NCBI GenBank assembly: GCA_047621665.1
Contig: JBLHMB010000014.1
Span: 3,087-67,086 of the forward strand
Source: Actimicrobium sp047621665
GTDB taxonomy: Bacteria > Pseudomonadota > Gammaproteobacteria > Burkholderiales > Burkholderiaceae_D
Reading direction: 5' to 3'
DNA: 64,000 nucleotides
Shown here: positions 26,388 through 34,513 of the stretch, one piece after another
Layout of the letters: the number at the start of each line of letters is the position of its first letter
Position numbering within the stretch: position 1 is the first letter of the stretch
The notes under the pieces: model-generated
What the model saw: the letters and a program-made list of their open reading frames with translations, nothing else
Told to the model about the DNA's origin: nothing
The model's database searches: none
Position numbers and translations under genes: made by a program

Positions 26388-27468
26388 CGCGTTCGCTCCT
26401 GATCAGCGAGACCGCTTGATACGGTAGCGCCGGATCCTGTTCGACCAATACGCTTTTTTCGGTGGCCAGCGCGATCAGATGGGCCACCGCGGGTGCGGCC
26501 CGATCACGCACGATCACGCGTTCTGCCATCCGTCGCAACAGCACGCGGGTGGCTTCGCCGATACCGGGCTTGATCAAATTCGGGTCGGTGATCCGGTAAG
26601 CCTGCATGCAGTCCTGCATGAAGCGTTGCGAGGTCTGCGCGGCCGCTTCGCGGTCACCCGGCACCGCTGCGGGCAGACCGCTCTGCCTGGCAATTGTCTG
26701 CGCTGCCGCGATGAGCCGGTCGGCAAAAGCGCGCGACATGTCCTGTGGTTCAAAATTCTCGTAGTACACGCAGCCATGAAAGTCATCCGGTCCGATCTGC
26801 GCATTGAGAATCGAGCGACTGACCAGGCCGGAGACGGTGGCATTGAGTATGCTCGACGGGATCAGGTAATCGGCACACGACGCCGAGCAGGCCGCGGTTC
26901 CGGCCAGATCGGCCAGCACGAACAGTCCCGGATCAATTGCCACATCGTGGGCAGCATTGAAGGCCGTCACGGCGCTGGTCAATTCGCGCGAGATCACGCC
27001 CTTGCCAGTCCAGCCATCGACAAACACGATCGATTCCGGCGTATGTCCCAGCGCAAGGATATGGCGCAACGCGACCGCATCAATGCCGCGGTCGCGCACA
27101 ATTGACACGGAAAAATGTGCGGCGTCACGACCGAAAACCTGCGCCAGAACGTGCTTCAGGATGACACCGACCGGCGTGCCGGCACGGGCCAGCGATACCA
27201 GCGTGATGGTGGCAGGACGACGCGCATGAATCAGTGCCGCAAGCCGCAAACAGTCCTGCGCCATCTGTTCGCGATTAGCCGCTTCGGCCTGCTCGAACAG
27301 CGCCAGATAATGGGCCGAAGGCAGCGCTTCCGGCGACAGCATTTCGCTGTAGTGGCGCTGGCCGGATTGAATCAGCTTCTCCTTTTCGGCGACGTTGACG
27401 AAGTCAGCCATCGGCAAACGCTTGAGCAAAAACGTCACATCCTCAGTCCGGTAACTGCCGGCGAACAT
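26380..27468 (-). CDS. Ter-cluster phosphoribosyltransferase-like protein (StiP/PRTase_1 type)
   Basis: This 362-residue protein matches the family called cysteine protease StiP in some databases and PRTase_1 in others. The segment IVFVDGWTGKGVISREL has the shape of a PRPP-binding loop (acidic residue followed by TGKG), and SLARAGTPVGVILKHVL precedes it. A C-terminal extension (about residues 310-362) may be the small PELOTA-like RNA-binding domain described for this family; that is inference. The ATG overlaps the HAD gene stop (TGATG). It is part of the five-enzyme block proposed to make a nucleoside-like product. Confidence 0.85.
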   Translation of the reverse strand: MFAGSYRTEDVTFLLKRLPMADFVNVAEKEKLIQSGQRHYSEMLSPEALPSAHYLALFEQAEAANREQMAQDCLRLAALIHARRPATITLVSLARAGTPVGVILKHVLAQVFGRDAAHFSVSIVRDRGIDAVALRHILALGHTPESIVFVDGWTGKGVISRELTSAVTAFNAAHDVAIDPGLFVLADLAGTAACSASCADYLIPSSILNATVSGLVSRSILNAQIGPDDFHGCVYYENFEPQDMSRAFADRLIAAAQTIARQSGLPAAVPGDREAAAQTSQRFMQDCMQAYRITDPNLIKPGIGEATRVLLRRMAERVIVRDRAAPAVAHLIALATEKSVLVEQDPALPYQAVSLIRSERDV

Positions 27469-28220
27469 CAGAGTGCCCCCAGCGTGCTGTGGCTCAGTTG
27501 CGAGCCCGTCGGCACGATGGCGTAATCGCAGGCGGCCATGAAGCGGGCATCCGAGCGGCTGTCACCGAGCCCGAAGGTGGTGATCCCGCCATGCTGTGCC
27601 CGCAGCCATTGCGAGACCCGCTGCACCGCATGCGCTTTGTTGAGCGCTTTCGGCAGGACGGCGAGATTATTGCCGTTGCGATGAATATAAAAATCGCTGC
27701 CTTCGGTGGCGATCCATGTTGCGACGGCCTGCTGTTCGATTTGCGCGAGTCTATCGCTACGTTTATCCGGGTCTTTCATGACCACGTAAAACGGCGTGCC
27801 GAAATCTTCGATGATGCGGGCGGTCGCACCGAAACCGCAGGACGTGGCGTAGGTGTTCATGACGTCCATTACGCACTGCAAGCCGGCATAAGACAGTGCC
27901 ATCGCGGCCTGCATCTCCTGCTGCCAGCCGGTGTCAGCCGAGCCGTCCGGATGCAGGATGACCCCGCCATAGTCGAGTACCGCGTAACTGCAAAACGGGA
28001 TATCGACACGGCGAAACGCATTGAGATTACGCGCCGTGGTCGGAACGACCGTCATCGACGTCAGTGCCAGCTCCAGAAAATCCCGCTGCGACGGCGTGGT
28101 GTACGAAATCGCGGCACCGTCCTTCAGAAAGGCCGCAGGTTGCAGCGCCACGCCTTCCGGACATTTTTCACGCGACTGAAACAGCGAATCATCGAGATCC
28201 GCAAACAGAACTTTGATCAT
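27468..28220 (-). CDS. HAD-superfamily hydrolase of the Ter cluster
   Basis: This 250-residue HAD phosphatase has motif I ADLDDSLFQS at the N-terminus (nucleophile Asp and acid Asp) and motif IV GLGDSRSDARFMAACD near residue 220. It probably removes a phosphate from a sugar or nucleotide intermediate made by the neighbouring phosphoribosyltransferases. It shares one base with each neighbour (TGATG junctions), so translation of this block is tightly coupled. Confidence 0.9.
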   Translation of the reverse strand: MIKVLFADLDDSLFQSREKCPEGVALQPAAFLKDGAAISYTTPSQRDFLELALTSMTVVPTTARNLNAFRRVDIPFCSYAVLDYGGVILHPDGSADTGWQQEMQAAMALSYAGLQCVMDVMNTYATSCGFGATARIIEDFGTPFYVVMKDPDKRSDRLAQIEQQAVATWIATEGSDFYIHRNGNNLAVLPKALNKAHAVQRVSQWLRAQHGGITTFGLGDSRSDARFMAACDYAIVPTGSQLSHSTLGAL

Positions 28221-29392
28221 CAGTGACCACCTTCGTTTTTGAAATGCAGCAGACGGCCGTCCAGCGCGTGTGCCAGCTGCGTCAACCCCCGACCGATTGC
28301 CGTTTCATGGCAAATCAGGACATGATCGTACTGGCCCGGTTTGACGTTATAGAGAAAATTGTCCACCCCTTCGCCGTAAATATCGGCGAACTGCAGCACG
28401 TGCCGGACAGCGCCCCATTGCAGAATCGGCGAGCGCGTCGTGGACTGGAAGGTGACATCGGCACCCAGCTGCTCAAGCGCTTGCGCGAGCAAAAAAGGCG
28501 TATGCAAAAATTCGCCGGTACCCAGCACCAGCAACGTCTGGCCGGCTGTTACACCGGCAAAAATTTCCTTAGCAAGGGCGAGCGGCGCGGCCAGAGGGCG
28601 CGCAATGCCGAGTCGTCCGAAGCAGCCCGTGAGCGCGGTATTGGGTGTCGCTTCCTCATTGGCGGAGCGCGCGGAGGCAGTTGCCAGCGTGTCCGGTACG
28701 AATTCGTACTCGCCATCCAGTGCACCCGCGTGCGTCACCGGCAAACCGAACCGCTGCGCCAGCACCGCCGATGCAGCCTCGCCCATGAAGTTGGTGATCG
28801 TGCTGATGTGCACCGAAGCCAGACGCGGACACTGCACGCGGCACGCATCAACCAGATTGACAAAGGTATTGCCGGTACTGACTTCATCATCGATCAGCAC
28901 CAGCGCACTGGCATCCTGCAGCAGACTGCGTAACGGCTCTTCCGGCACATGCAAATACTGATGTGGCGCATGACTGTGCGCTTCCTGAAACACCAGCACG
29001 TCACCACCGCCCACGCGATAACGCGTGGTCGGCAGATACAGTGCAGGTTGATCCGGATGACGCCGGCACCATGCTTCAAAGACGCCCTGCCCCAGTCCGA
29101 TGGCTGTTTCTGCCATGCCGATAAAGACCACTGTGCCGGCCTGATGCGGTATGTGCTGTGCCAGTAACTCGTGCATCGTCGCCATGACAGACGGACGCAC
29201 CGGCCAGTGCTTGCCGAGCACCTTGCTCAGAAACAGAAAGCCGCGTTTGGCATTGTTGCGCGCCGCGAAGCCGATCAACTGATCCAGTGCCTGATGGCTT
29301 TGGCGCACCCGCACCACCATCTCGCCGGTCGGCATGCTGACCCGGCGTTCGGCGATAAAGCCTGTCGGGGAAATATCCATCACGGCGCTCAT
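28220..29392 (-). CDS. Phosphoribosyltransferase with TRSP domain
   Basis: The product has about 390 residues. The N-terminal half is a type I PRTase with the PRPP loop VLIDDEVSTGNTF (about residues 170-182). The C-terminal half carries the namesake motif in FQSTTRSPILQWG, followed by VKPGQYDHVLICHETAIG. The ATG at 29392 overlaps the ATP-grasp stop (ATGA) and is preferred over a start 18 bases further upstream. In Ter clusters this protein always travels with the StiP-like protein and the HAD enzyme. Substrate base unknown. Confidence 0.87.
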   Translation of the reverse strand: MSAVMDISPTGFIAERRVSMPTGEMVVRVRQSHQALDQLIGFAARNNAKRGFLFLSKVLGKHWPVRPSVMATMHELLAQHIPHQAGTVVFIGMAETAIGLGQGVFEAWCRRHPDQPALYLPTTRYRVGGGDVLVFQEAHSHAPHQYLHVPEEPLRSLLQDASALVLIDDEVSTGNTFVNLVDACRVQCPRLASVHISTITNFMGEAASAVLAQRFGLPVTHAGALDGEYEFVPDTLATASARSANEEATPNTALTGCFGRLGIARPLAAPLALAKEIFAGVTAGQTLLVLGTGEFLHTPFLLAQALEQLGADVTFQSTTRSPILQWGAVRHVLQFADIYGEGVDNFLYNVKPGQYDHVLICHETAIGRGLTQLAHALDGRLLHFKNEGGH

Positions 29393-30408
29393 CGCAGCTC
29401 CACTGCGCAAGCGACTTCACCCACGCGAATGCCGTCTCGCACCGCGGGAATGACGACCTGGTCGTAGCCATAAATAAATCCGCGCAACGCAAGATAGGGC
29501 AAGTTGGGTCCGGCAACACAAGCCATGCCGATACCGCCCGACATGCGTGGATTGATTTCAAGAATACGCAACGCGCCTTCCTGTTCACGGAATTGCACAT
29601 TGAAGACCGCATTGAGGCCGTAGTCACTGGTCAGCTTTGCGCTGGCCGCAAGCACATCAGCACGCAGGTCGATCAATTGACCGCTGCCGGAACTGACCGG
29701 TTTGCGCCGCGGGATCGCGCACTTGAGCGCGCCGTGATCGGCGATGCAATCGACGCTGTATTCCTGACCATCCAGATATTCCATCAACAGCATCGGCCGG
29801 CACTCGCCCTGCGCCGCCAGTCCGGCACGAAACTCCGCCAGACTGACCCGGTACGGCAAGCCTTCCATCAGCAGTTGCGCCGTATTGCGGGCTTCGTCAA
29901 GGATGCTGAAACCGAGTCCGTAGACCGACGTCGATGGCTTCACGCATAGCGTTGGATGCAACGGGCGCAAACGCGCGAACGCCGCATCGAACCCGGCGAT
30001 ATCGCGAAATTCCAGCGACTGCGCTGGAGGCGCATCGGGCAAGTCCACCGTCGCATAGAAACGCGCCTTGTCATGCAGCAAATCGAGCATCGGCGTCGTG
30101 GCGACACTGACGATGCGGGTGCCGATGTCGGCAAAGCGGCTGTGCTGACTGCTCAGCAGCCCCGCCGCGCGGCCGGGCCAGAACACCTCGACACGCTGTG
30201 TCATGCAAAAATCGAGGCACCAGTCGGCGTAGGCCTCATCGTCCAGACCGGTCGGCTCCACATTGAACTGATGCGCGGCCTGACCGGCCAGCGCCTGCGC
30301 ATTGGTGTTGCTGTAAATGAGATGAAACTCGCCTGCCGCATCCGCCTCACGAATGAGGCGCAGGGCGGCATGGACAGACGAAAACGTGCGATTGAACCAG
30401 ACGCGCAT
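29389..30408 (-). CDS. ATP-grasp domain protein of the Ter cluster
   Basis: This ligase-like protein of about 339 residues has the ATP-grasp signature ILEINPRMSGGIGMA near the C-terminus and an ATP-binding loop region around KPSTSVYGLGFSI. Such enzymes join a carboxylate to an amine or thiol through an acyl-phosphate. The ATG at 30408 starts a clean domain (MRVWFNRTFSSVHAAL). The extension to 30480 would overlap the preceding terD gene and looks spurious. It is the first of the five biosynthetic genes after the terD block. Confidence 0.87.
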   Translation of the reverse strand: MRVWFNRTFSSVHAALRLIREADAAGEFHLIYSNTNAQALAGQAAHQFNVEPTGLDDEAYADWCLDFCMTQRVEVFWPGRAAGLLSSQHSRFADIGTRIVSVATTPMLDLLHDKARFYATVDLPDAPPAQSLEFRDIAGFDAAFARLRPLHPTLCVKPSTSVYGLGFSILDEARNTAQLLMEGLPYRVSLAEFRAGLAAQGECRPMLLMEYLDGQEYSVDCIADHGALKCAIPRRKPVSSGSGQLIDLRADVLAASAKLTSDYGLNAVFNVQFREQEGALRILEINPRMSGGIGMACVAGPNLPYLALRGFIYGYDQVVIPAVRDGIRVGEVACAVELR

Positions 30409-30415
30409 GGCAGGG

Positions 30416-30997
30416 TCAGACGTGCGGCGTAATACGCGGCAACAATTCTTCAAAGGTACGCCCGCTGCAGGATTCACCAATCGCGGCGATTTTCCAGACG
30501 CCGTCGTGACGATAGAGCTTGGTCATGATTTGCGCGGTATGCGGGCCTAGGGTCGACAGGTTGAAGCGTGCAATTTCCTTGTTGTTGGTACCGTCAAGAA
30601 TACGGCAGGTAGCATTTTCTACTTTAGAAAAGTCTTGCCCGGTAAAACTGTTGACAGTAAAAATCAGGCTTTTGATGGCGGCTGGTACGCGGGTGAGGTC
30701 AACGACAATTTGCTCATCATCGCCATCACCGGCACCGGTGCGGTTGTCGCCGGTATGCTTGACCGAGCCATCTTTGGATTCAAGCTGACGGAACCAGATC
30801 GAATCGGCCAGATTGCCTTTATCGTCAAACATCAGGCAGGAAGCATCGAGGTCAATGTCGGGGGCCTTGCCACCGAAACCCAGAAATCCCTTGGACTTCA
30901 CGGCATCCCAACCCAGACCCATCGTGATTTTGGTCAGTGTCGTGCCGGCTTCTTTTTCGAGCGAAATCTTCTGCCCTTTTTCCAGACTAATAGCCAT
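30416..30997 (-). CDS. terD: TerD family protein
   Basis: This calcium-binding-type TerD protein of about 193 residues has Asp-rich motifs DIDLDASCLMF and GDNRTGAGDGDDEQI, plus the C-terminal KLYRHDGVWKIAAIGE typical of the family. The ATG at 30997 has AAGGAG six bases upstream; a TTG two codons earlier is not needed. TerD proteins are implicated in resistance to tellurite, phage and other stress, near the membrane with TerC. It differs from its two upstream paralogues in having IMTKLYRH and a shorter C-terminus. Confidence 0.92.
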   Translation of the reverse strand: MAISLEKGQKISLEKEAGTTLTKITMGLGWDAVKSKGFLGFGGKAPDIDLDASCLMFDDKGNLADSIWFRQLESKDGSVKHTGDNRTGAGDGDDEQIVVDLTRVPAAIKSLIFTVNSFTGQDFSKVENATCRILDGTNNKEIARFNLSTLGPHTAQIMTKLYRHDGVWKIAAIGESCSGRTFEELLPRITPHV

Positions 30998-31065
30998 GTT
31001 CAACTCCTTGTTGGTGAGTGTTGCGAGTAGGTTTTAATACGCTGCAGACCACGATCTGCACAGCC

Positions 31066-31788
31066 TTAGCGGCTGGTTTTGGAGCCGGACAGTTCTTTCT
31101 TCATCCACTCCAGAAAGGCGTCGCGGTTGCGCGAACAGACAAAAATTTTTCCATTGCCTTTGAAACGCAGGACGATGCCTTCGCCACTGGTCTGCGAGTT
31201 GATCATCCCGCCTATCATGCCGCCGATGCCGCCACCGCCGGTGGTCGTCACGCTGACCTCGTACTTCAACGCGCTGTCCCAGGCGACGACATGCGAGTTG
31301 TCAATAATGACGTCCTTACCCGCGACCACATCGAGCTGGAATAATGAACCGAAACCCGAGATAGCCAGCTTGCCGCTACCCGATGCTTCCAGTACGAACC
31401 AGCCGCCCGACTTGGCAAACAGCGCGTTGCCGATGCTTTGCATGCGCGACTTCATTTCGACACAGGAAGTTGCCGCGACAAAGGCACCATCGTTGAGGAG
31501 GTACCTGGTCGTGCCGATATCGATCAGTTCGATTGCACCCGGTAAAGTCGGTGACAGCAAGCAGTCACCATCGCCGCGTACGGCTTCGATATGCTGCTGA
31601 AAGAAGGATTCACCGTTGGCCATGCGTCGCATCAGCGAACCCATGATGCCGCCGGTCATGCGGCCCTTCAGATCAAGATTGGCTTCCATCATCACCATCG
31701 AATCCGACTCGCAGTAGATTTTTTCACCTTGCCGGAATGCGACATGTAAAAAAGGATCCACATCACCTGTCACTGTAAAAATCGGCAT
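31066..31788 (-). CDS. AIM24/TIGR00266-like protein
   Basis: This beta-rich protein of about 240 residues belongs to the AIM24 (DUF124) family. Evidence is the N-terminal ILTVTGD-like start MPIFTVTGDVDPFLHVAF, the segment GGIMGSLMRRMANGESFF, and the Gly-rich C-terminus GGGGIGGMIGGMINSQTSGEG followed by FVCSRNRDAFLEW. The biochemical function is unknown. Linkage to terD genes is common. The ATG at 31788 is preceded by AGAAAG. The longer frame to 31932 includes non-family sequence and a hairpin. Confidence 0.88.
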   Translation of the reverse strand: MPIFTVTGDVDPFLHVAFRQGEKIYCESDSMVMMEANLDLKGRMTGGIMGSLMRRMANGESFFQQHIEAVRGDGDCLLSPTLPGAIELIDIGTTRYLLNDGAFVAATSCVEMKSRMQSIGNALFAKSGGWFVLEASGSGKLAISGFGSLFQLDVVAGKDVIIDNSHVVAWDSALKYEVSVTTTGGGGIGGMIGGMINSQTSGEGIVLRFKGNGKIFVCSRNRDAFLEWMKKELSGSKTSR

Positions 31789-31896
31789 TTGACACTTTCT
31801 GGGATGCAACAGGGAAACCGGCAAATGCGTCGGCGTTGACGCGACGTGGCTGCTACAAATGACGTCCGGAAATTGCCATGAAGAGAAGGTTGGCAC

Positions 31897-31924
31897 GGGA
31901 GGACCTGCGACGCAGACTCCTCCC
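31897..31924. other. Intercistronic stem-loop in the ter operon
   Basis: GGGAGGA (31897-31903) pairs with TCCTCCC (31918-31924), and the inner CTGCG/CGCAG can extend the stem. It lies in the 161-base gap between a terD gene and the AIM24-like gene, the longest gap in the leftward operon. No T run follows on the transcribed (minus) strand, so RNA processing or stabilisation is more likely than termination. Confidence 0.5.
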
Positions 31925-31949
31925 TTAATCACAGCACTTTTTTACTTGA

Positions 31950-32525
31950 TCAGACGTTGACGCCGAACGACTGTGCGAGAGGACCCAGACCGCCTTTGAA
32001 ACCTTGACCAACGGCCTTGAATTTCCATTCGCTACCGGCGCGATAGAGCTCGCCGAAAATCATCGCTGTCTCGACCGAGCCGTCTTCCGACAAGTCGTAA
32101 CGCGTCAGTTCGGCGTTACCTTCGGCGTTGACGCAGCGGATATACGCTTTCGACACCATGCCAAAGTTTTGCTTGCGCTGTTCGGCTTCGTGAATGGTCA
32201 CGCCGAACGAGATTTTGTCGATGTCGGCCGGGATCAAGGTCAGATCAACTGTCAGCTTTTCATCGTCGCCGTCGCCGCTACCGTCGGTGTTGTCACCGGC
32301 GTGGACTACGGAGCCATCGGCTGCCTTCAAATTGCGATAGAAAATGAAATCCAGATCGCCACGTACCTTGCCATCGACTTTCAGCATGAACGCGCTGGCG
32401 TCCAGATCAAACGCTGAACCATCAGTAGCGCGCGGATCCCATCCTAGACCAACGACGATTTTTTTCAGGCCTGGTGCTTCTTTGCTGAGGTTGACGTTGC
32501 CGCCTTTTTGCAAGCTGATTGCCAT
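31950..32525 (-). CDS. TerD family protein (TerE/TerD-like)
   Basis: This 191-residue TerD-fold protein starts MAISLQKGGNVNLSKE, with DLDASAFML and the calcium-loop motif GDNTDGSGDGDDEKL. The C-terminus ends GLGPLAQSFGVNV. The ATG at 32525 has AGGAG upstream. It closely resembles the protein encoded just upstream (both start MAISLQKGGNVNL), so the pair arose by tandem duplication. It presumably acts with the DUF475/TerC-like membrane protein. Confidence 0.93.
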   Translation of the reverse strand: MAISLQKGGNVNLSKEAPGLKKIVVGLGWDPRATDGSAFDLDASAFMLKVDGKVRGDLDFIFYRNLKAADGSVVHAGDNTDGSGDGDDEKLTVDLTLIPADIDKISFGVTIHEAEQRKQNFGMVSKAYIRCVNAEGNAELTRYDLSEDGSVETAMIFGELYRAGSEWKFKAVGQGFKGGLGPLAQSFGVNV

Positions 32526-32599
32526 TGAATTTCTCCTATAAAAATAAATCAAAAGTAACGAAGGACCCGCCATTGCGTCGCAGCCAATGCTGCAACTAT

Positions 32600-33178
32600 T
32601 TACGCAATCTGCACGCCCAATTGCTTCGCCACCGCTTCAAGCCCGCCCGCATAACCCTGGCCGACTGCCTTGAATTTCCACTCACCCTGATGCCGGTAGA
32701 GCTCGGCAAAAACCATCGCGGTCTGGGTCGAATAATCTTCGGAAAGATCGAACCGGACGATCTCTGCCTTGCTGTCCAGATTAACAACCCGGATGTAAGC
32801 ATCTTCAACCATGCCAAAATTCTGCTTGCGCAAATCGGCATCATGAATCGTCACGGCGACTACCAGCCGGGTAATCTCCGGGGGCACGCTGTCGAGCATG
32901 ACCTTGATGGCCTCATCGTCACCGTCGCCCTCTCCGGTCTGGTTGTCACCGGTGTGCTCGACCGACCCGCACAGCGATTTAAGCTGGTTGTAAAAAATAA
33001 AATCGTGATCACCGCGTACCTTGCCGTTCTCCTGCACCATGAACAAGCTGGCGTCGAGGTCAAAAGCCGCACCATCCGAAGCCCGGGCGTCCCAGCCCAG
33101 ACCGACCAGCACTTGCTTCAGACTCGGATCACTCTTTGTCAGGTTGACGTTGCCGCCTTTTTGCAAACTGATTGCCAC
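32600..33178 (-). CDS. TerD family protein
   Basis: This 192-residue paralogue of the next gene has the TerD motifs DLDASLFMV and GDNQTGEGDGDDEAI and the family C-terminus GYAGGLEAVAKQLG. It uses a GTG start at 33178 with AGGAG upstream. It lies 17 bases after the DUF475 gene, so the two are co-transcribed. Confidence 0.93.
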   Translation of the reverse strand: MAISLQKGGNVNLTKSDPSLKQVLVGLGWDARASDGAAFDLDASLFMVQENGKVRGDHDFIFYNQLKSLCGSVEHTGDNQTGEGDGDDEAIKVMLDSVPPEITRLVVAVTIHDADLRKQNFGMVEDAYIRVVNLDSKAEIVRFDLSEDYSTQTAMVFAELYRHQGEWKFKAVGQGYAGGLEAVAKQLGVQIA

Positions 33179-33195
33179 TGTGTTCTCCTGAGCCG

Positions 33196-34251
33196 TTATG
33201 CCTTGCCCTGCACTTCATCGAGGACGGCTTGCCGTTTGTACTTGACCGATGACCACAGCGACGCCGCGATGAACGCCACACCAATGAGGCCGGTAAAAAT
33301 TTCCGAGACGTGATACTTCATGCTGGCCAACATAATCAGGGCGAGAATACCGATGGCGTAATGGGCGCCATGTTCCAGATAGACAAATTCGTCGAGCGTG
33401 CCCTGACGGACCAGATACACCGTCATCGACCGCACAAACATCGCACCAATGGCCAATCCGAGCATGATGATGATCACATCGTTGGTAATCGCGAAGGCAC
33501 CGATCACACCATCGAACGAGAAGGACGCATCGAGCACTTCGAGATACAGGAAAGCGCCGATACCGCCGCGCTTGACGATGGCGCCGAGATCGGGACCGCT
33601 TTCTTCTTTGCCTTCAAGAAGTTTGCCCAGAACATCTACACCAACATATGTCACGATCCCCCACATACCGGCTGTTAACACTACCGCTTGCTTGGCCGGT
33701 TCGACGATCCCGACCATGCCCAGCACGACCACCAGCGAGATGAGTACCGGGATCGAGGTAATTCTTCCGAACGCCCCGAGCTTCTCTTCAACGATACCAA
33801 GCCAGTGCACTTCTTTTTCATCGTCAAGCAAAAAGTTGAGGAACACCAGTAACAGAAACACCCCACCAAAGGCGGCTACCTCTGCATGATGATTATTGAG
33901 GTGCATTGCGTATTGCGCAGGATCATTCAAAGCCATTGTCCAGACTTCACCGATACCCAGATCGGCAGCAGCGCCAACGATGACCAGTGGAAAAAGCAAG
34001 CGCATGCCGAACACCGCAATGATGATGCCGACCCCAAGGAACAGGTCCTGCCAGAATTTGTTCCAGGTCTTCAGGACCGAGGCGTTGACCACCGCATTAT
34101 CGAACGAGAGTGATACTTCCATCACGCTCAGGATCACGGCAATACCGAGGGCCGACAACGCCGTGCTGACACCGCCGTGGGTAAAGCCCCACCAGGTCGC
34201 TAGCGACAAACAGATAATCGTTACGAGGAACGATATTCGAAAATGCTTCAT
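33196..34251 (-). CDS. DUF475 (TerC-superfamily) integral membrane protein
   Basis: The product is a 351-residue membrane protein with about nine hydrophobic segments. The TerC-type motif is VMEVSLSFDNAVVNA in the N-terminal part, with a partner FLYLEVLDASFSFDGVIGAF in the second half. Both carry acidic residues inside membrane helices that probably bind metal. It is the first gene of the leftward ter operon (GGGAA before the ATG) and takes the place that terC has in the enteric ter operon. A role in metal handling is plausible from family knowledge. Confidence 0.9.
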   Translation of the reverse strand: MKHFRISFLVTIICLSLATWWGFTHGGVSTALSALGIAVILSVMEVSLSFDNAVVNASVLKTWNKFWQDLFLGVGIIIAVFGMRLLFPLVIVGAAADLGIGEVWTMALNDPAQYAMHLNNHHAEVAAFGGVFLLLVFLNFLLDDEKEVHWLGIVEEKLGAFGRITSIPVLISLVVVLGMVGIVEPAKQAVVLTAGMWGIVTYVGVDVLGKLLEGKEESGPDLGAIVKRGGIGAFLYLEVLDASFSFDGVIGAFAITNDVIIIMLGLAIGAMFVRSMTVYLVRQGTLDEFVYLEHGAHYAIGILALIMLASMKYHVSEIFTGLIGVAFIAASLWSSVKYKRQAVLDEVQGKA

Positions 34252-34513
34252 TAAATTCCCATCTTGATAGTGACTTTTTCCCGATGCACAACCTGCTATT
34301 TTTTTGCTTTGGTCGCAGAATATTTTGTGTACTACTTATGCTGGGCCGACAATAGCCTTCAACATGATTCTTGTCTACGAGAGAAACGTTTTAAAAGGAA
34401 TTATTCAAACTATCACCGTCCGTTCTCTACAGTTGGTGTGTACTATTACTTTTTCAAGTCCATAAATAAATCCGCATGGAAATACGCATTCTGCTGAGAT
34501 TTACTTCCCATTG
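34252..34513. other. AT-rich divergent intergenic region of the ter locus
   Basis: About 260 bases without a credible gene, clearly richer in A+T than the flanks. It separates the leftward DUF475-terD operon from the rightward ISL3-like/terY operon, so promoters for both are expected here. I could not assign a specific -35/-10 pair or operator with confidence. Confidence 0.5.

Noticed and set aside
25512..26402. Plus-strand frame of 296 codons opposite the CitE-like gene
   Set aside because: The CitE-like protein is clearly conserved; the antisense product is basic and unrecognisable.
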